A stretch of 64,000 nt of DNA from PALSA-505 sp036501145 (GCA_036501145.1 DASYAV010000045.1:5304-69303), one strand, 5' to 3'. Positions 41,108-50,490 are shown, numbered from the stretch's first letter. Program-made: numbers and translations. Notes: a model not told the origin generated them from the letters alone.

Positions 41108-41653
41108 ATGCGGGTGAACCTGCGGGTGAACGGCCGGCCGGTCACCGCCGACGACGTGTGGGAGGGCGAGAGCCTGCTGTTCGTGCTGCGTGAGCGGCTC
41201 GGCCTGCCCGGCTCGAAGAACGCCTGCGAGCAGGGCGAATGCGGATCGTGCACGGTCTACCTGGATGACCGCCCGGTGTGCGCGTGCCTGGTCGCGGCCG
41301 GCCAGGCCGAGGGGCGGGCGGTGGTCACGATCGAGGGCCTGGCCGGGCCGGCCGGCTCCTCGCCCACCGGCGGCCTGGAGCCGGTGCAGCAGGCGTTCCT
41401 GGAGGCGGGGGCGGTGCAGTGCGGCTTCTGCACGCCCGGGCTGATCGTGCAGGCGCACGACCTGCTGCACCGGACGGTGGACGCGGGCCGGCCGGTGCCC
41501 GGCGACGCCGAGATCCGGGAGGCACTGGCCGGGAACCTGTGCCGGTGCACCGGCTACGAGAAGATCATGGACGCGGTCCGGCTCGCCGCGGCCCGCAAGG
41601 CCGCCACGGCCGGCCCGGCGGCCGGTGCGGCCAGCCGGGAGGGGCAGCCGTGA
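41108..41653 (+). CDS. xdhC: xanthine dehydrogenase, 2Fe-2S subunit
   Basis: Small iron-sulfur subunit of 181 residues. The plant-ferredoxin-type cluster is C-EQGEC-GSC...C (NACEQGECGSCTVYLDDRPVC) and the second, helical cluster uses CGFCTPG plus CRCTGYE. These wire electrons from the molybdenum site to FAD. The ATG has GAGTGAGG about 7 bp upstream. The stop overlaps the start of the deaminase gene. Symbol follows the E. coli naming of the subunits. Confidence 0.92.
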   Translation: MRVNLRVNGRPVTADDVWEGESLLFVLRERLGLPGSKNACEQGECGSCTVYLDDRPVCACLVAAGQAEGRAVVTIEGLAGPAGSSPTGGLEPVQQAFLEAGAVQCGFCTPGLIVQAHDLLHRTVDAGRPVPGDAEIREALAGNLCRCTGYEKIMDAVRLAAARKAATAGPAAGAASREGQP

Positions 41654-43065
41654 GCGATCTCATCCCGGTGGTCATCGACGGGTGCGCGGTCGCCACCATG
41701 GACGGCTCCGGCCCCGGCGACACCGGCAACGAATACGCCGCCGGGCACGTCATCGTCAGCGACGGCCGGATCGCGGCGGTGGGCCCCGGCCGCGCACCCC
41801 GCGTGGACGGGGCCAGGGTGGTCGACGGCACCGGCTGCCTGGCCACGCCTGGGCTGGTGAACACGCACCATCACCTGTACCAGTGGCTCACCCAGGGCCG
41901 GGCGCAGCAGTGCGGCCTGTTCGGCTGGCTCACTGAGCTGTACCCGGTGTGGGCGCGCATCGACCCCGACCAGGTGCACGCCGCGGCCACCGCCGGGCTG
42001 GCCTGGCTGGCGCTGACCGGGTGCACGACCAGTACCGACCACCACTACGTCTTCCCGGCGCGGGGCGGCGCGGCCTACGCCGAGCCGCTCGAGGCCGAGA
42101 TCGCCGCGGCCGCCGCCGTCGGGCTGCGCTTCCACCCGTGCCGGGGCTCGATGGATCTCGGCGAGTCCCGGGGCGGGCTGCCACCGGACGCCGCGGTCGA
42201 GGACACCGGCGCGGCGCTGGCCGCGACCGCGGCCGCGATCGAGAAGTTCCACGACCCGGCGCCGGACTCGATGCTGCGCATCGCCGTCGGCCCGTGCTCC
42301 CCGTTCTCGGCCAGCGACGAGCTGATGCGCGAGTCCGCCGCGCTGGCCCGGGCCACCGGCACCCGGCTGCACACCCACCTGGCCGAGACCAGGGACGAGG
42401 AGGAACAGCTCCGGGCGAAGACCGGCCGGTCTCCCGCCGAGTACGCCGACGAGCTCGGCTGGCTGGCCGGTGACGTCTGGCTGGCGCACGGCGTGCACCT
42501 GGCCGCCGGCGCGGTGCGCCGCCTCGCGGCGGCCGGCACCGGGGTCGCGCACTGCCCCAGCTCCAACGGGAGGCTCGGCTCGGGCATCGCCCCGGTCCGC
42601 GAGATGCTGGCCGCGGGCGTCCCGGTTGGCCTGGGTGTGGACGGGCCTTCGTCGGGAGACGCGGCGTCGATGGTCGGCGAGCTGCGGCAGGCGCTGCTGG
42701 CCGCCCGCTCGCGCGGCACCGACGGCGCCGGCGCGCTGACCGCCCGGCAGGCGCTGTGGCTGGGCACCCGCGGCGGGGCGCGCTGCCTGGGCCGGGACGG
42801 CGAGCTCGGCTCGCTGCGGCCCGGCGGGCTGGCCGACGTGGCGGTGTGGCGGCTGGACACGCTGGCCAGCGACGCGCTGGCGCACGGCCCCGGCGGCGAC
42901 CCGGTCACCGCGCTGGTGTTCGGCCCGCCCGCCCCGGTGGCGCTGCTGCTGGCCGGCGGGCGCCGGCTGGTCGAGGACGGCGAGCTGCGCACCGCCGACA
43001 CCGCCGCCGCGGTCCGTGGCGTGCGGGCGGCCCGCGCCAGGCTGTTCGGGGAGGAGGCACAGTGA
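41650..43065 (+). CDS. 8-oxoguanine deaminase (amidohydrolase)
   Basis: A 471-residue metal-dependent amidohydrolase. The metal motif is NTHHHLYQWLTQGRAQQ (H-x-H), with further ligands in HTHLAETRDEE, WLAHGVHL and GLGVDGPSSGD. The QWLTQGR and LFGWLTELYPVW blocks fit the 8-oxoguanine deaminase branch, which makes urate from 8-oxoguanine, rather than guanine or cytosine deaminase. This provides a second entry of substrate to uricase. The GTG overlaps the xdhC stop and its own stop overlaps the xdhA GTG, so it is inserted between two subunit genes of one enzyme. Confidence 0.8.
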   Translation: MSDLIPVVIDGCAVATMDGSGPGDTGNEYAAGHVIVSDGRIAAVGPGRAPRVDGARVVDGTGCLATPGLVNTHHHLYQWLTQGRAQQCGLFGWLTELYPVWARIDPDQVHAAATAGLAWLALTGCTTSTDHHYVFPARGGAAYAEPLEAEIAAAAAVGLRFHPCRGSMDLGESRGGLPPDAAVEDTGAALAATAAAIEKFHDPAPDSMLRIAVGPCSPFSASDELMRESAALARATGTRLHTHLAETRDEEEQLRAKTGRSPAEYADELGWLAGDVWLAHGVHLAAGAVRRLAAAGTGVAHCPSSNGRLGSGIAPVREMLAAGVPVGLGVDGPSSGDAASMVGELRQALLAARSRGTDGAGALTARQALWLGTRGGARCLGRDGELGSLRPGGLADVAVWRLDTLASDALAHGPGGDPVTALVFGPPAPVALLLAGGRRLVEDGELRTADTAAAVRGVRAARARLFGEEAQ

Positions 43066-45422
43066 CCGGCACGGCCAGCGTGACCGGGGCGGCCGGTGTG
43101 GCCAGCGTGACCGGGACCCGGCCCGCGCAGGCCGGCGTCGGCACGAACGCGAGCCGGCCGGACGGCAGGCAGAAGGTCACCGGCGAGTTCGCCTACTCCT
43201 CCGACCTGTGGCTGGACGGCATGGTGTGGGGCGCCACGCTGCGCAGCCCGCATCCGCGCGCGGTGATCGAGTCGCTGGACATCGGGCCGGCGCTGCGGAT
43301 CGCCGGCTGCCACACCGTGCTGACCCACGACGACGTGCCCGGCCGCAAGGTCTACGGCCTGGAGCTGGCCGACCAGCCGGTGCTGGCCTGGGACGAGGTC
43401 CGCTACCAGGGCGAGCCGGTGGCCCTGGTAGCGGCCGATCACCCGGAGACCGCGCGCCGCGCGGTGGCCGCGATCAAGGTCGGCTACCGGGTGCTCGAGC
43501 CGGTCACCGACGCGCGCGCCGCGCTGGCCGAGGATGCCCCCCGGGTACACCCGGGCGGCAACGTGGTCCGCCACATAAAGATCCGCAAGGGCGACCCCGG
43601 CGCGGTGGCCGAGGTGATGGTGACCGGCGAATACCAGGTCGGCATGCAGGACCAGGCACCCCTCGGGCCGGAGTCGGGGCTGGCCGTGCCCGCCGAGGAC
43701 GGCGGCGTGGACCTGTTCGTGGCCACCCAGTGGCTGCATGTGGACCGCGGCCAGGTCGCCGCCAGCCTGGGCCTGCCCGAGGACAAGGTGCGGATCACGC
43801 TGGCCGGGGTGGGTGGCGCGTTCGGCGCCCGCGAGGACCTGTCCATGCAGGTGCACGCGTGCCTGCTGGCGCTGCGCACCGGCAAGCCGGTCAAGATGGT
43901 CTACTCGCGCCCGGAGTCCTTCGTCGGCCACGTGCACCGGCACCCCGCCACGCTGCGCTACACGCACGGCGCGGCCGCGGACGGCAGGCTGGTGTTCGTG
44001 CGCGCCGACATCGTGCTGGACGGCGGAGCGTACGCGTCCAGCTCGACGGCGGTGGCCGCGAACGCCGCCACGCTCGGCATCGGCCCCTACGAGGTACCGA
44101 ACGTCGTGATGGACTGCCACGCGGTCTACACGAACAACCCGCCCTGCGGGGCGATGCGCGGGTTCGGTGCGGTGCAGGCCTGCTTCGGCTACGAGTCACA
44201 GATGGACAAGCTCGCCGCGCGGCTCGGCCTGGACCCGGTCGAGCTGCGCATCCGCAACGCCATGCACGAGGGCAGCGTGATGCCGACCGGCCAGCTGGTC
44301 GATTCGGCCGCGCCGGTGGCCGAGCTGCTCCGCCGGGTGCACGTGCGGCCGCTGCCGCCCGCCACGGCGGGGACGGATCTGCGCGACCAGCCCGGCGGGG
44401 TGTCCAACACGACGCACGGCGAGGGTGTGGCCCGCGGGGTCGGCTACGCCGTCGGGATCAAGAACGTCGGCTACTCCGAGGGGTTCGACGACTACTCCAC
44501 CGCGCGGGTGCGGCTGTACCTGGCCGGCGGCGAGCCCGCCGCCGACGTGCACACCGCCGCGGCGGAGGTCGGCCAGGGCCTGGTCACGCTGCAGGGCCAG
44601 ATCGCGCGCACCGAGCTGGGCGTCGGCCAGGTGCGGGTGGTGCCCGCCGACACCTCGGTCGGCAGCGGCGGCTCCTCGTCCGCGTCCCGGCAGAGCTATG
44701 TGACCGGCGGCGCGGTCCAGGCCGCCTGCGGGCAGATCCGCGAGCGGCTGCTGGAGCGGGCCCGGGTGCTGTTCCCCGGCCAGCACGGGCTGGCGCTGGA
44801 CGGCGGCCGGCTGGTGTCCGACAGCGGCGACGTGGCGGGCCTGGCCGACCTGCTGACCGAGACGGCCGGCGGCCCGGCCGAGGTGACGGTCACCTGGCGG
44901 CACCGGCCGACCAGCCCACTCGATCCGCAGACCGGCCAGGGCGACGCGCACGTCCAGTACGCGTTCGCCGCGCACCGCGCGGTAGTCGACGTGGACACCG
45001 AACTCGGCCTGGTCAAGGTGGTCGAGCTGGCCTGCGCGCAGGACGTCGGCCGGGCGATGAACCCGCAGGCGGTGGAGGGCCAGATCCACGGCGGCAGCGC
45101 GCAGGGCCTGGGCCTGGCCCTGATGGAGGAGATCCAGGTGTCCGGCGGGAAGGTGCGCAACCCGTCGTTCACCGACTACCTCATCCCGACCATCCTGGAC
45201 ATGCCGCCGATGCGGCTCGACGTGCTCGAGCTCGCCGACCCGCATGCCCCCTACGGCCTGCGCGGGGTGGGTGAGCCGCCGACCATCTCATCGACGCCTG
45301 CTATTGTCGCGGCGATCCGGGCTGCCACCGGGCTCGCGCTGACCAGGGTCCCGGTCCGGCCGGAGCACATCACCGGCACCAGCACGGAACGGGAGACCGC
45401 GGAATGGACACGCACGGGCTGA
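43062..45422 (+). CDS. xdhA: xanthine dehydrogenase, molybdopterin-binding subunit
   Basis: Large catalytic subunit, 786 residues. The N-terminal hammerhead domain (RPDGRQKVTGEFAYSSDLW) is followed by the Moco-binding domains with GVGGAFGAREDLSMQ, AMRGFGAVQACFGYE, VGQGLVTLQGQIA, GSGGSSSASRQSYVTGGA, and the catalytic Glu in GLRGVGEPPTIS. It hydroxylates hypoxanthine and xanthine. The first 25 residues are a Val/Ser/Thr/Gly repeat-like leader (VTGTASVTGAAGVASVTG) that looks disordered; the start GTG overlaps the deaminase stop. Moco sulfuration factors are not in this window. Confidence 0.92.
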   Translation: MTGTASVTGAAGVASVTGTRPAQAGVGTNASRPDGRQKVTGEFAYSSDLWLDGMVWGATLRSPHPRAVIESLDIGPALRIAGCHTVLTHDDVPGRKVYGLELADQPVLAWDEVRYQGEPVALVAADHPETARRAVAAIKVGYRVLEPVTDARAALAEDAPRVHPGGNVVRHIKIRKGDPGAVAEVMVTGEYQVGMQDQAPLGPESGLAVPAEDGGVDLFVATQWLHVDRGQVAASLGLPEDKVRITLAGVGGAFGAREDLSMQVHACLLALRTGKPVKMVYSRPESFVGHVHRHPATLRYTHGAAADGRLVFVRADIVLDGGAYASSSTAVAANAATLGIGPYEVPNVVMDCHAVYTNNPPCGAMRGFGAVQACFGYESQMDKLAARLGLDPVELRIRNAMHEGSVMPTGQLVDSAAPVAELLRRVHVRPLPPATAGTDLRDQPGGVSNTTHGEGVARGVGYAVGIKNVGYSEGFDDYSTARVRLYLAGGEPAADVHTAAAEVGQGLVTLQGQIARTELGVGQVRVVPADTSVGSGGSSSASRQSYVTGGAVQAACGQIRERLLERARVLFPGQHGLALDGGRLVSDSGDVAGLADLLTETAGGPAEVTVTWRHRPTSPLDPQTGQGDAHVQYAFAAHRAVVDVDTELGLVKVVELACAQDVGRAMNPQAVEGQIHGGSAQGLGLALMEEIQVSGGKVRNPSFTDYLIPTILDMPPMRLDVLELADPHAPYGLRGVGEPPTISSTPAIVAAIRAATGLALTRVPVRPEHITGTSTERETAEWTRTG

Positions 45423-46234
45423 CGTTCGACGTCAACTGCTCGATCCTGTTCACCGAGCTGCCGCTGCTGGAGCGGCCGGCGGCCGCCGCGGCGGCCGGCT
45501 TCGACGCGGTCGAGTTCTGGTGGCCGTTCGGCGACAGCCCGGTGCCCACCGACCGCGAGGCCGACGCGTTCCTCGGCGCGATCGCCGACGCCGGGGTGGC
45601 GCTGGCCGGGCTGAACTTCGCGGCCGGCGGCCTGGCCCAAGGGCACCGCGGCTGGCTGTCGCTGCCCGCGAGGTCGGCGGCGTTCCGGGACAACATCCAG
45701 GCCTGCGTGGGCATCGCCGGGCGGGCCGGCTGCCGGGTGCTGAACGCGCTGTACGGCAACCGGGTGGACGGGGTGGCCGAGGCGGAGCAGGACGAGCTGG
45801 CCACCGAGAACCTCACGCTGGCCGCGCAGGCGGCCCGTCAGGCCGGGGCGACCGTGGTGATCGAGGCGCTCAACGGGTATGAGAGCCCGCGTTACCCGCT
45901 GCTGTCGGCGGCCGCCGCGGTCGCTGCGGCCGACAAGGTCCAGGCCGCGTCCGGGCTGGCCAACGTGGCCTTCCTGGCCGACCTGTACCACCTGGGCCGG
46001 ATGGGCGAGGACCTGGCCGCCGTGCTGGCCCGCTACGCCGACCGCATCGGCCACGTGCAGATCGCCGACGTACCGGGCCGCGGCGCGCCCGGCACCGGGG
46101 AGACCGGCTTCGAGCCGCTGTTCGGCCAGCTCGCCGCGTCCGGCTACCGGGGACGGGTGGGCCTGGAGTACAAGCCGACCGACCCCGCGGACAGCTCGTC
46201 CAGCTTCGGCTGGCTGGCCGGCCCGCGGGGCTGA
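45404..46234 (+). CDS. hyi: hydroxypyruvate isomerase
   Basis: A TIM-barrel isomerase of 276 residues interconverting hydroxypyruvate and tartronate semialdehyde. Typical blocks are FDVNCSILFTELPLLERP, GFDAVEFWWPFG, the Glu ligand in VVIEALNGYESP, FLADLYHLGRMGEDL, HVQIADVPGRGAPGTGE and GLEYKP. It overlaps the xdhA 3' end by 19 bp and so belongs to the same operon. Together with GlxR downstream it implies that glyoxylate from allantoin is recovered as C3 acids. Confidence 0.9.
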   Translation: MDTHGLTFDVNCSILFTELPLLERPAAAAAAGFDAVEFWWPFGDSPVPTDREADAFLGAIADAGVALAGLNFAAGGLAQGHRGWLSLPARSAAFRDNIQACVGIAGRAGCRVLNALYGNRVDGVAEAEQDELATENLTLAAQAARQAGATVVIEALNGYESPRYPLLSAAAAVAAADKVQAASGLANVAFLADLYHLGRMGEDLAAVLARYADRIGHVQIADVPGRGAPGTGETGFEPLFGQLAASGYRGRVGLEYKPTDPADSSSSFGWLAGPRG

Positions 46235-46302
46235 CGGCTCCCGCCCCGGGCGGCCGCCGGGCACCCGGGCAGCACCGGACATCAAGGAGGGAACCAGCCA
46301 CA

Positions 46303-47193
46303 ATGGCGCGCATCGGATTCATCGGCCTGGGCATCATGGGCAGCCCCATGGCGGCCAACCTGGTCAACGCCGGGCATCAGGTACTCGGGCACGACCACCA
46401 CACCGAGAACATGGCCAAGCTCGAGGCGGCCGGTGGCGCCGCGGCCGGGTCGGTGGCCGAGGCGGTCCGCGGCGCCGATGTGGTGGCCACCATGCTGCCG
46501 GACTCACCGCAGGTGTCCGAGGCCGTGCTCGGTGCCGGTGGCGTGTTCGAAACCCTCCGCCGGGACGGCCGGAGCGGCGTGCTCTGCATCGACTTCTCCA
46601 CGATCAGCCCGCCGGTATCGCGGGAACTGACGCAGGCCGGTGCCGGCATCGGCGCCCGGGTGCTCGACGCGCCGGTCAGCGGCGGCGAGACCGGGGCCAT
46701 CGAGGCCAAGCTGTCCATCATGGTGGGCGGTGCGGCGGCCGACTTCGAGTCCGCCCAGCCGGTGCTGCGCGCCGTCGGCACGACGCTGGCCCTGGTCGGC
46801 CCGCACGGCGCCGGCCAGGTGGTCAAGGCGGCCAACCAGCTCGTCGTCGGGGGCATCTACGGCCTGGTCGCCGAGGCGATCGTGCTGATGGAGGCGTCCG
46901 GCGTGGACGCCAAGGCCGGCCTGGACGTGCTGGCCGGCGGGCTGGCGGGCAGCCGCATCCTGGAACTGAAGCGGGAAACCATGCTGGCCAGGCAGTTCAG
47001 GCCGGGGTTCCGGATGGAACTGCACCACAAGGACATGGGCATCGCCCAGGCGGCGGCCCGGGACGCATCCGTGTCCGTGCCGATGACCGGCCTGGTGGCC
47101 CAGCTCATCGCCGCGGCGACGGCCCGCGGTGATGGCAAGCTGGACCACTCGGCTCTGCTCCGCACGATCGAGGCGCTGTCCGGCCGGGACTGA
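46303..47193 (+). CDS. glxR: 2-hydroxy-3-oxopropionate (tartronate semialdehyde) reductase
   Basis: A beta-hydroxyacid dehydrogenase of 296 residues that reduces tartronate semialdehyde to D-glycerate. The dinucleotide fold is IGFIGLGIMGSPMAANL, the substrate motif is DAPVSGGETGAIEAKLSIMV, and the catalytic Lys is in GAGQVVKAANQLVVGG; the helix with HHKDMGIAQ completes the family pattern. AGGAGGGA stands 13 bp before the ATG. Last gene of the first purine block. The carboligase (gcl) that would make its substrate is not present in the window. Confidence 0.92.
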   Translation: MARIGFIGLGIMGSPMAANLVNAGHQVLGHDHHTENMAKLEAAGGAAAGSVAEAVRGADVVATMLPDSPQVSEAVLGAGGVFETLRRDGRSGVLCIDFSTISPPVSRELTQAGAGIGARVLDAPVSGGETGAIEAKLSIMVGGAAADFESAQPVLRAVGTTLALVGPHGAGQVVKAANQLVVGGIYGLVAEAIVLMEASGVDAKAGLDVLAGGLAGSRILELKRETMLARQFRPGFRMELHHKDMGIAQAAARDASVSVPMTGLVAQLIAAATARGDGKLDHSALLRTIEALSGRD

Positions 47194-47239
47194 GGAGGCG
47201 GCCGCAGGCGCCGGGCCGCCGACCCCTAAGGTGGTGGCC

Positions 47240-48271
47240 ATGCAGACGCGTGTGCTTGGTGCGACCGGTGTCAAGGTCAGCCCGCTCTGCCTGGGCGCGA
47301 TGATGTTCGGCGCCTGGGGTAATCCGGACCACGGCGAGTCGGTGCGGATCATCGACCGGGCGCTGGACGCGGGGATCAACTTCATCGACACGGCGGACGT
47401 GTACTCGGCGGGCGAGTCGGAGGAGATCGTCGGCAAGGCGCTGGCCGGCGGCAAGCGCGACCGGGTGGTGCTGGCCAGCAAGGTGCACGGCCGGATGGGC
47501 GAGGACCCGAACGCGGCAGGGAACTCGCGGCGCTGGATCATCACCGAGTGCGAGAACAGCCTGCGCCGCCTGGGCACCGACTACATCGACCTGTACCAGA
47601 TCCACCGCCCGGACCCGGACACCGGCATCGACGAGACGCTGGGCGCGCTCACCGACCTGATCCGGGCGGGCAAGATCCGCTACGCGGGCAGTTCGACGTT
47701 CCCGCCGTCGCAGATCGTCGAGGCGCAGTGGGCCGCGCAGCGGCGTGACCGGGAACGGTTCGTCTGTGAGCAGCCGCCGTACTCGATCCTGGTGCGCGGC
47801 GTCGAGGACGAGGTGCTCCCGGTGTGCCAGCGCTACCGGATGGGCGTCATCCCGTGGGGGCCGCTGGCCAGCGGCTGGCTGTCCGGCCGCTACCGGAAGA
47901 ACCAGGATCTGCCCGCCAGCCACCGTTCGGACCGGCTGCCGCACCGCTTCGACATGAGCCTGCCCGGTAACCAGGCCAAGCTGGAGGCGGCCGAGCAGCT
48001 GGCGCAGCTGGCCGGGCAGTCGGGGCTGTCGCTGATCCATATGGCGCTGGCCTTCGTGCTCAGCCACCCGGCGGTGACCTCGGCCATCATCGGCCCGCGG
48101 ACCATGGAGCACCTGGAAAGCCAGCTGGGCGCGGCCGACGTGGCGCTGACCTCCGACATCCTCGACAAGATCGACGAGATCGTGCCACCGGGCACCAACC
48201 TCAACCCGTCCTCCGACCGCGGCTACCAGCCGCCCGCGCTGGCCGACGCGTCGCTGCGCCGCCGCCTTTGA
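47240..48271 (+). CDS. aldo/keto reductase (AKR, YghZ/Tas-like)
   Basis: A 343-residue NADPH-dependent reductase with the AKR barrel: NFIDTADVYSAGESEEIVGK with the catalytic Asp and Tyr, VLASKVHGRMG with Lys, DLYQIHRPDP with His, and the C-terminal cofactor region HPAVTSAIIGPRTMEHLESQ. The ATG of MQTRVLGATGVKVSPL is used with AAGGTGGT nearby. It follows glxR by 46 bp on the same strand and could be an operon tail, but no link to purines is evident. Substrate unknown. Confidence 0.88.
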   Translation: MQTRVLGATGVKVSPLCLGAMMFGAWGNPDHGESVRIIDRALDAGINFIDTADVYSAGESEEIVGKALAGGKRDRVVLASKVHGRMGEDPNAAGNSRRWIITECENSLRRLGTDYIDLYQIHRPDPDTGIDETLGALTDLIRAGKIRYAGSSTFPPSQIVEAQWAAQRRDRERFVCEQPPYSILVRGVEDEVLPVCQRYRMGVIPWGPLASGWLSGRYRKNQDLPASHRSDRLPHRFDMSLPGNQAKLEAAEQLAQLAGQSGLSLIHMALAFVLSHPAVTSAIIGPRTMEHLESQLGAADVALTSDILDKIDEIVPPGTNLNPSSDRGYQPPALADASLRRRL

Positions 48272-48274
48272 GCT

Positions 48275-48481
48275 TCAGCGCCGCCAGTCACCAATTCCAT
48301 CCCACAGCTGCTCGACATGGTGCGGCACCCACTGCGGGCCGATCTCGCTCGCGCGGTGGGCCACTGTGCGCAGCCGCTCCGCCGCGGCGCGCGATGGCGG
48401 TGGAGTTCTTTCGGCAATGTGCGGAGCGGGCTGCGTTTTCGCTGCTTCCCGGTCAGCTCCACGCTTGCGAAGCCAAGGCAT
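48275..48481 (-). CDS. possible small protein, 68 residues
   Basis: A short frame in the gap between the reductase and the DUF5996 gene, with GGGGAGG 9 bp before its ATG and a C-terminal half that looks like real protein (RLRTVAHRASEIGPQWVPHH, then a Trp-rich end). Local GC is lower than in neighbouring genes. No family recognised; it may be genuine, a remnant, or chance. Confidence 0.35.
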   Translation of the reverse strand: MPWLRKRGADREAAKTQPAPHIAERTPPPSRAAAERLRTVAHRASEIGPQWVPHHVEQLWDGIGDWRR

Positions 48482-48550
48482 CTGCTGCGACCTCCCCGAG
48501 GATCAGATTGCGGACGTGAACGCAATACTGCCCGAACAGGTTACACAGCG

Positions 48551-49471
48551 TTAGCGCACCGGCGGCGGCTGCCCGTCGGCGCTGGCCGCCAGCGCCGGAT
48601 CCCATCCGCACGCCGCGCAGGCGAGCCGGAAGACCGAGCGGGCGAACTCCAGCGCGGCCTGCCGCGGATCCGGGCTGGCGGCGATGTCGGCCAGGTCGAG
48701 GACGTGCTCGCCGAGGCCCGGTTCCCAGCGGGCCGCGGGCGGGGACAGCGCCAGGCTGGCGAACCCCTCGGGCGCGGGGTGGGCGTAGGCGTAGAACGCC
48801 GCCCGGCCGTACCGTGCGTCGCCGGGCCACCAGCCCACCGCCACCTCTTCGGCGTCCATCGCGTTACGCATGATGAAGTCGTCCGACGGCGGATCGGCCG
48901 GCCGGCCGGAGAACAGACTCACCGAAAGGTCGAACGACCCCCACCACGCGTTCACCGAGGTCGACCGGCCCCGGTATGGCGCCCGGAACCTGGCGAGCAC
49001 CAGCGCGGCCTCGGTGGCCAGCGTGAAGTAGCGGGCCACCTGGCCGGTGTCGTAGTGCGCGTGCTCGGTGTCGGAGTCCAGCGGCACGCTCCACGGGACC
49101 TCTTGCGGCGCCAGGTCGACCGCGACCGGGCCGCCCGCCTCGGCGGCCGCGGCGAGCACGTCCCGGGTCACCTCGCCTACCGGCCGGTGCGGGGTCAGCG
49201 ATATCCGCCAGGACCGGCCCCGGCTGTGCTCGACGACCGCCTCGTGCGCGTGCAGGTCGAGCGCCACCACCAGCGCCCCGGAGCCGTCCGGGGCGGGCAG
49301 TGGCGCCGTCTCCCAGCCGCGCGCGGTCAGCTGCAGCGCGGTGTGCTGCAGCTGCGGCTCCGCGGGGGCGAGCTGGGCGGCCAGCTTGCCCAGCACCTGG
49401 GTGTGCGCGTGCAGCGTGTCGCACGTCGGCTGCCACTGGTCGTATTGGAGTTCCGGCCACGAAGCGGGCAT
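48551..49471 (-). CDS. DUF5996 family protein
   Basis: A 306-residue protein matching the actinobacterial DUF5996 group: WPELQYDQWQPTCDTLHAHT at the start, HTALQLTARGWETAPLP, VEHSRGRSWRISLTPHRPVG, the core RYFTLATEAALVLARFRAPY and VNAWWGSFDLSVSLFSGRPA, and AVGWWPGDARYGRAAFYAYA. The function is unknown. No signal or membrane segment. The ATG of MPASWPEL fits the family start; 15 codons upstream would add a basic leader. It stands alone, divergent from the second aldo/keto reductase. Confidence 0.82.
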   Translation of the reverse strand: MPASWPELQYDQWQPTCDTLHAHTQVLGKLAAQLAPAEPQLQHTALQLTARGWETAPLPAPDGSGALVVALDLHAHEAVVEHSRGRSWRISLTPHRPVGEVTRDVLAAAAEAGGPVAVDLAPQEVPWSVPLDSDTEHAHYDTGQVARYFTLATEAALVLARFRAPYRGRSTSVNAWWGSFDLSVSLFSGRPADPPSDDFIMRNAMDAEEVAVGWWPGDARYGRAAFYAYAHPAPEGFASLALSPPAARWEPGLGEHVLDLADIAASPDPRQAALEFARSVFRLACAACGWDPALAASADGQPPPVR

Positions 49472-49598
49472 GATCCGCAGGCTAGACGACGCGCGCGCCG
49501 CCCTCAAGCCCGGCACCGGCCGTCAGGGATAGCCCGGCGTCCCGCGGGCAGTGGCACGGAGGACAATGGCAACGAGGCTCTCTCAGGAAGGACTCGCC

Positions 49599-50432
49599 TT
49601 GACCGCGATACCCAGCGTCCTGCTCAACAACGGCCAGACGATCCCCCAGTTCGGCTTCGGTGTCTTCCTGATCCCGCCGGAGGAGACCGCCGATGCGGTC
49701 GGCGCGGCCCTGCGGGCCGGCTACCGGCACATCGACACCGCCGAGGGATATGGCAACGAGCGGGAGGTCGGCGAGGCGATCCGCAAGTCCGGCCTGGACC
49801 GGTCGGAGGTGTTCGTCACCAGCAAGCTGGGCAACGACGCGCATGAGCCGGACGCCGCACGGCGTGCCTTCGCCGGGACCCTGGAGGCGCTCGGCTTCGA
49901 CTATGTGGACCTGTTCCTGATCCACTGGCCGATGGCGATGCGGTCCAGCTTCGTCCCGACCTGGCAGACCCTGCAGGAGTTCTACGCCGACGGGCGGGCC
50001 CGGTCGATCGGCGTGTCCAACTTCACGGAGCGTCACCTGCGGCGGCTGTCCCGGGAGGCCGAGGGCCCGCAGCCGGCGGTCAACCAGATCGAGGTGCATC
50101 CCTACCTGACCCAGAACGAGCTGCGTGCCTTCTGCGGCGAGCACCAGATCGCGGTCGAGGCCTGGTCACCGATCGCCCGGGGCCGGGAGCTGCTCCAGGA
50201 CCCAGAGCTTGTGGATATCGCCCGGCAGCACGGCAAGACTCCCGCCCAGGTGGTGCTGCGCTGGCACATCGAGGAAGGCCACATCATCTTCCCGAAGTCG
50301 GTGAACCCGGACCGGATGAGGGAGAACATCGACATCTTCGACTTCGAGCTGTCCGGCGGGGATCTGGAGCGGATCACCGCGCTGAACCGGGACCAGCGCA
50401 CCGGCCCGGACCCGGAGAAGTTCGGCGCATAG
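49599..50432 (+). CDS. aldo/keto reductase (2,5-diketogluconate reductase-like)
   Basis: A 277-residue AKR5-type reductase: IPQFGFGVFLIPPEE, YRHIDTAEGYGNEREVG with catalytic Asp and Tyr, FVTSKLGNDAH with Lys, LFLIHWPMA with His, IGVSNFTERHL, and the cofactor region IIFPKSVNPDRMRENIDIFD. I chose the TTG with AGGAAGGA 6 bp upstream; an in-frame ATG 11 codons earlier (MATRLSQ) lacks a good site. It belongs to a different AKR branch from the reductase 1.4 kb upstream, so the two are not recent duplicates. Physiological substrate unknown. Confidence 0.88.
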   Translation: MTAIPSVLLNNGQTIPQFGFGVFLIPPEETADAVGAALRAGYRHIDTAEGYGNEREVGEAIRKSGLDRSEVFVTSKLGNDAHEPDAARRAFAGTLEALGFDYVDLFLIHWPMAMRSSFVPTWQTLQEFYADGRARSIGVSNFTERHLRRLSREAEGPQPAVNQIEVHPYLTQNELRAFCGEHQIAVEAWSPIARGRELLQDPELVDIARQHGKTPAQVVLRWHIEEGHIIFPKSVNPDRMRENIDIFDFELSGGDLERITALNRDQRTGPDPEKFGA

Positions 50433-50490
50433 CAGCAGCCGGTCAACGCCGGCCCGCGGCACTGCCAGGTTCGCTTCGTGGCGGCGCGGA

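Noticed and set aside
42075..44120. A long minus-strand frame opposite the deaminase and xdhA
   Set aside because: Shadow frame; both plus-strand proteins are full length with catalytic motifs.
46303..47193. 6-phosphogluconate dehydrogenase or 3-hydroxyisobutyrate dehydrogenase
   Set aside because: Same superfamily, but the GGETGAIEAKLSIMVGG block and the hyi neighbour favour tartronate semialdehyde reductase.
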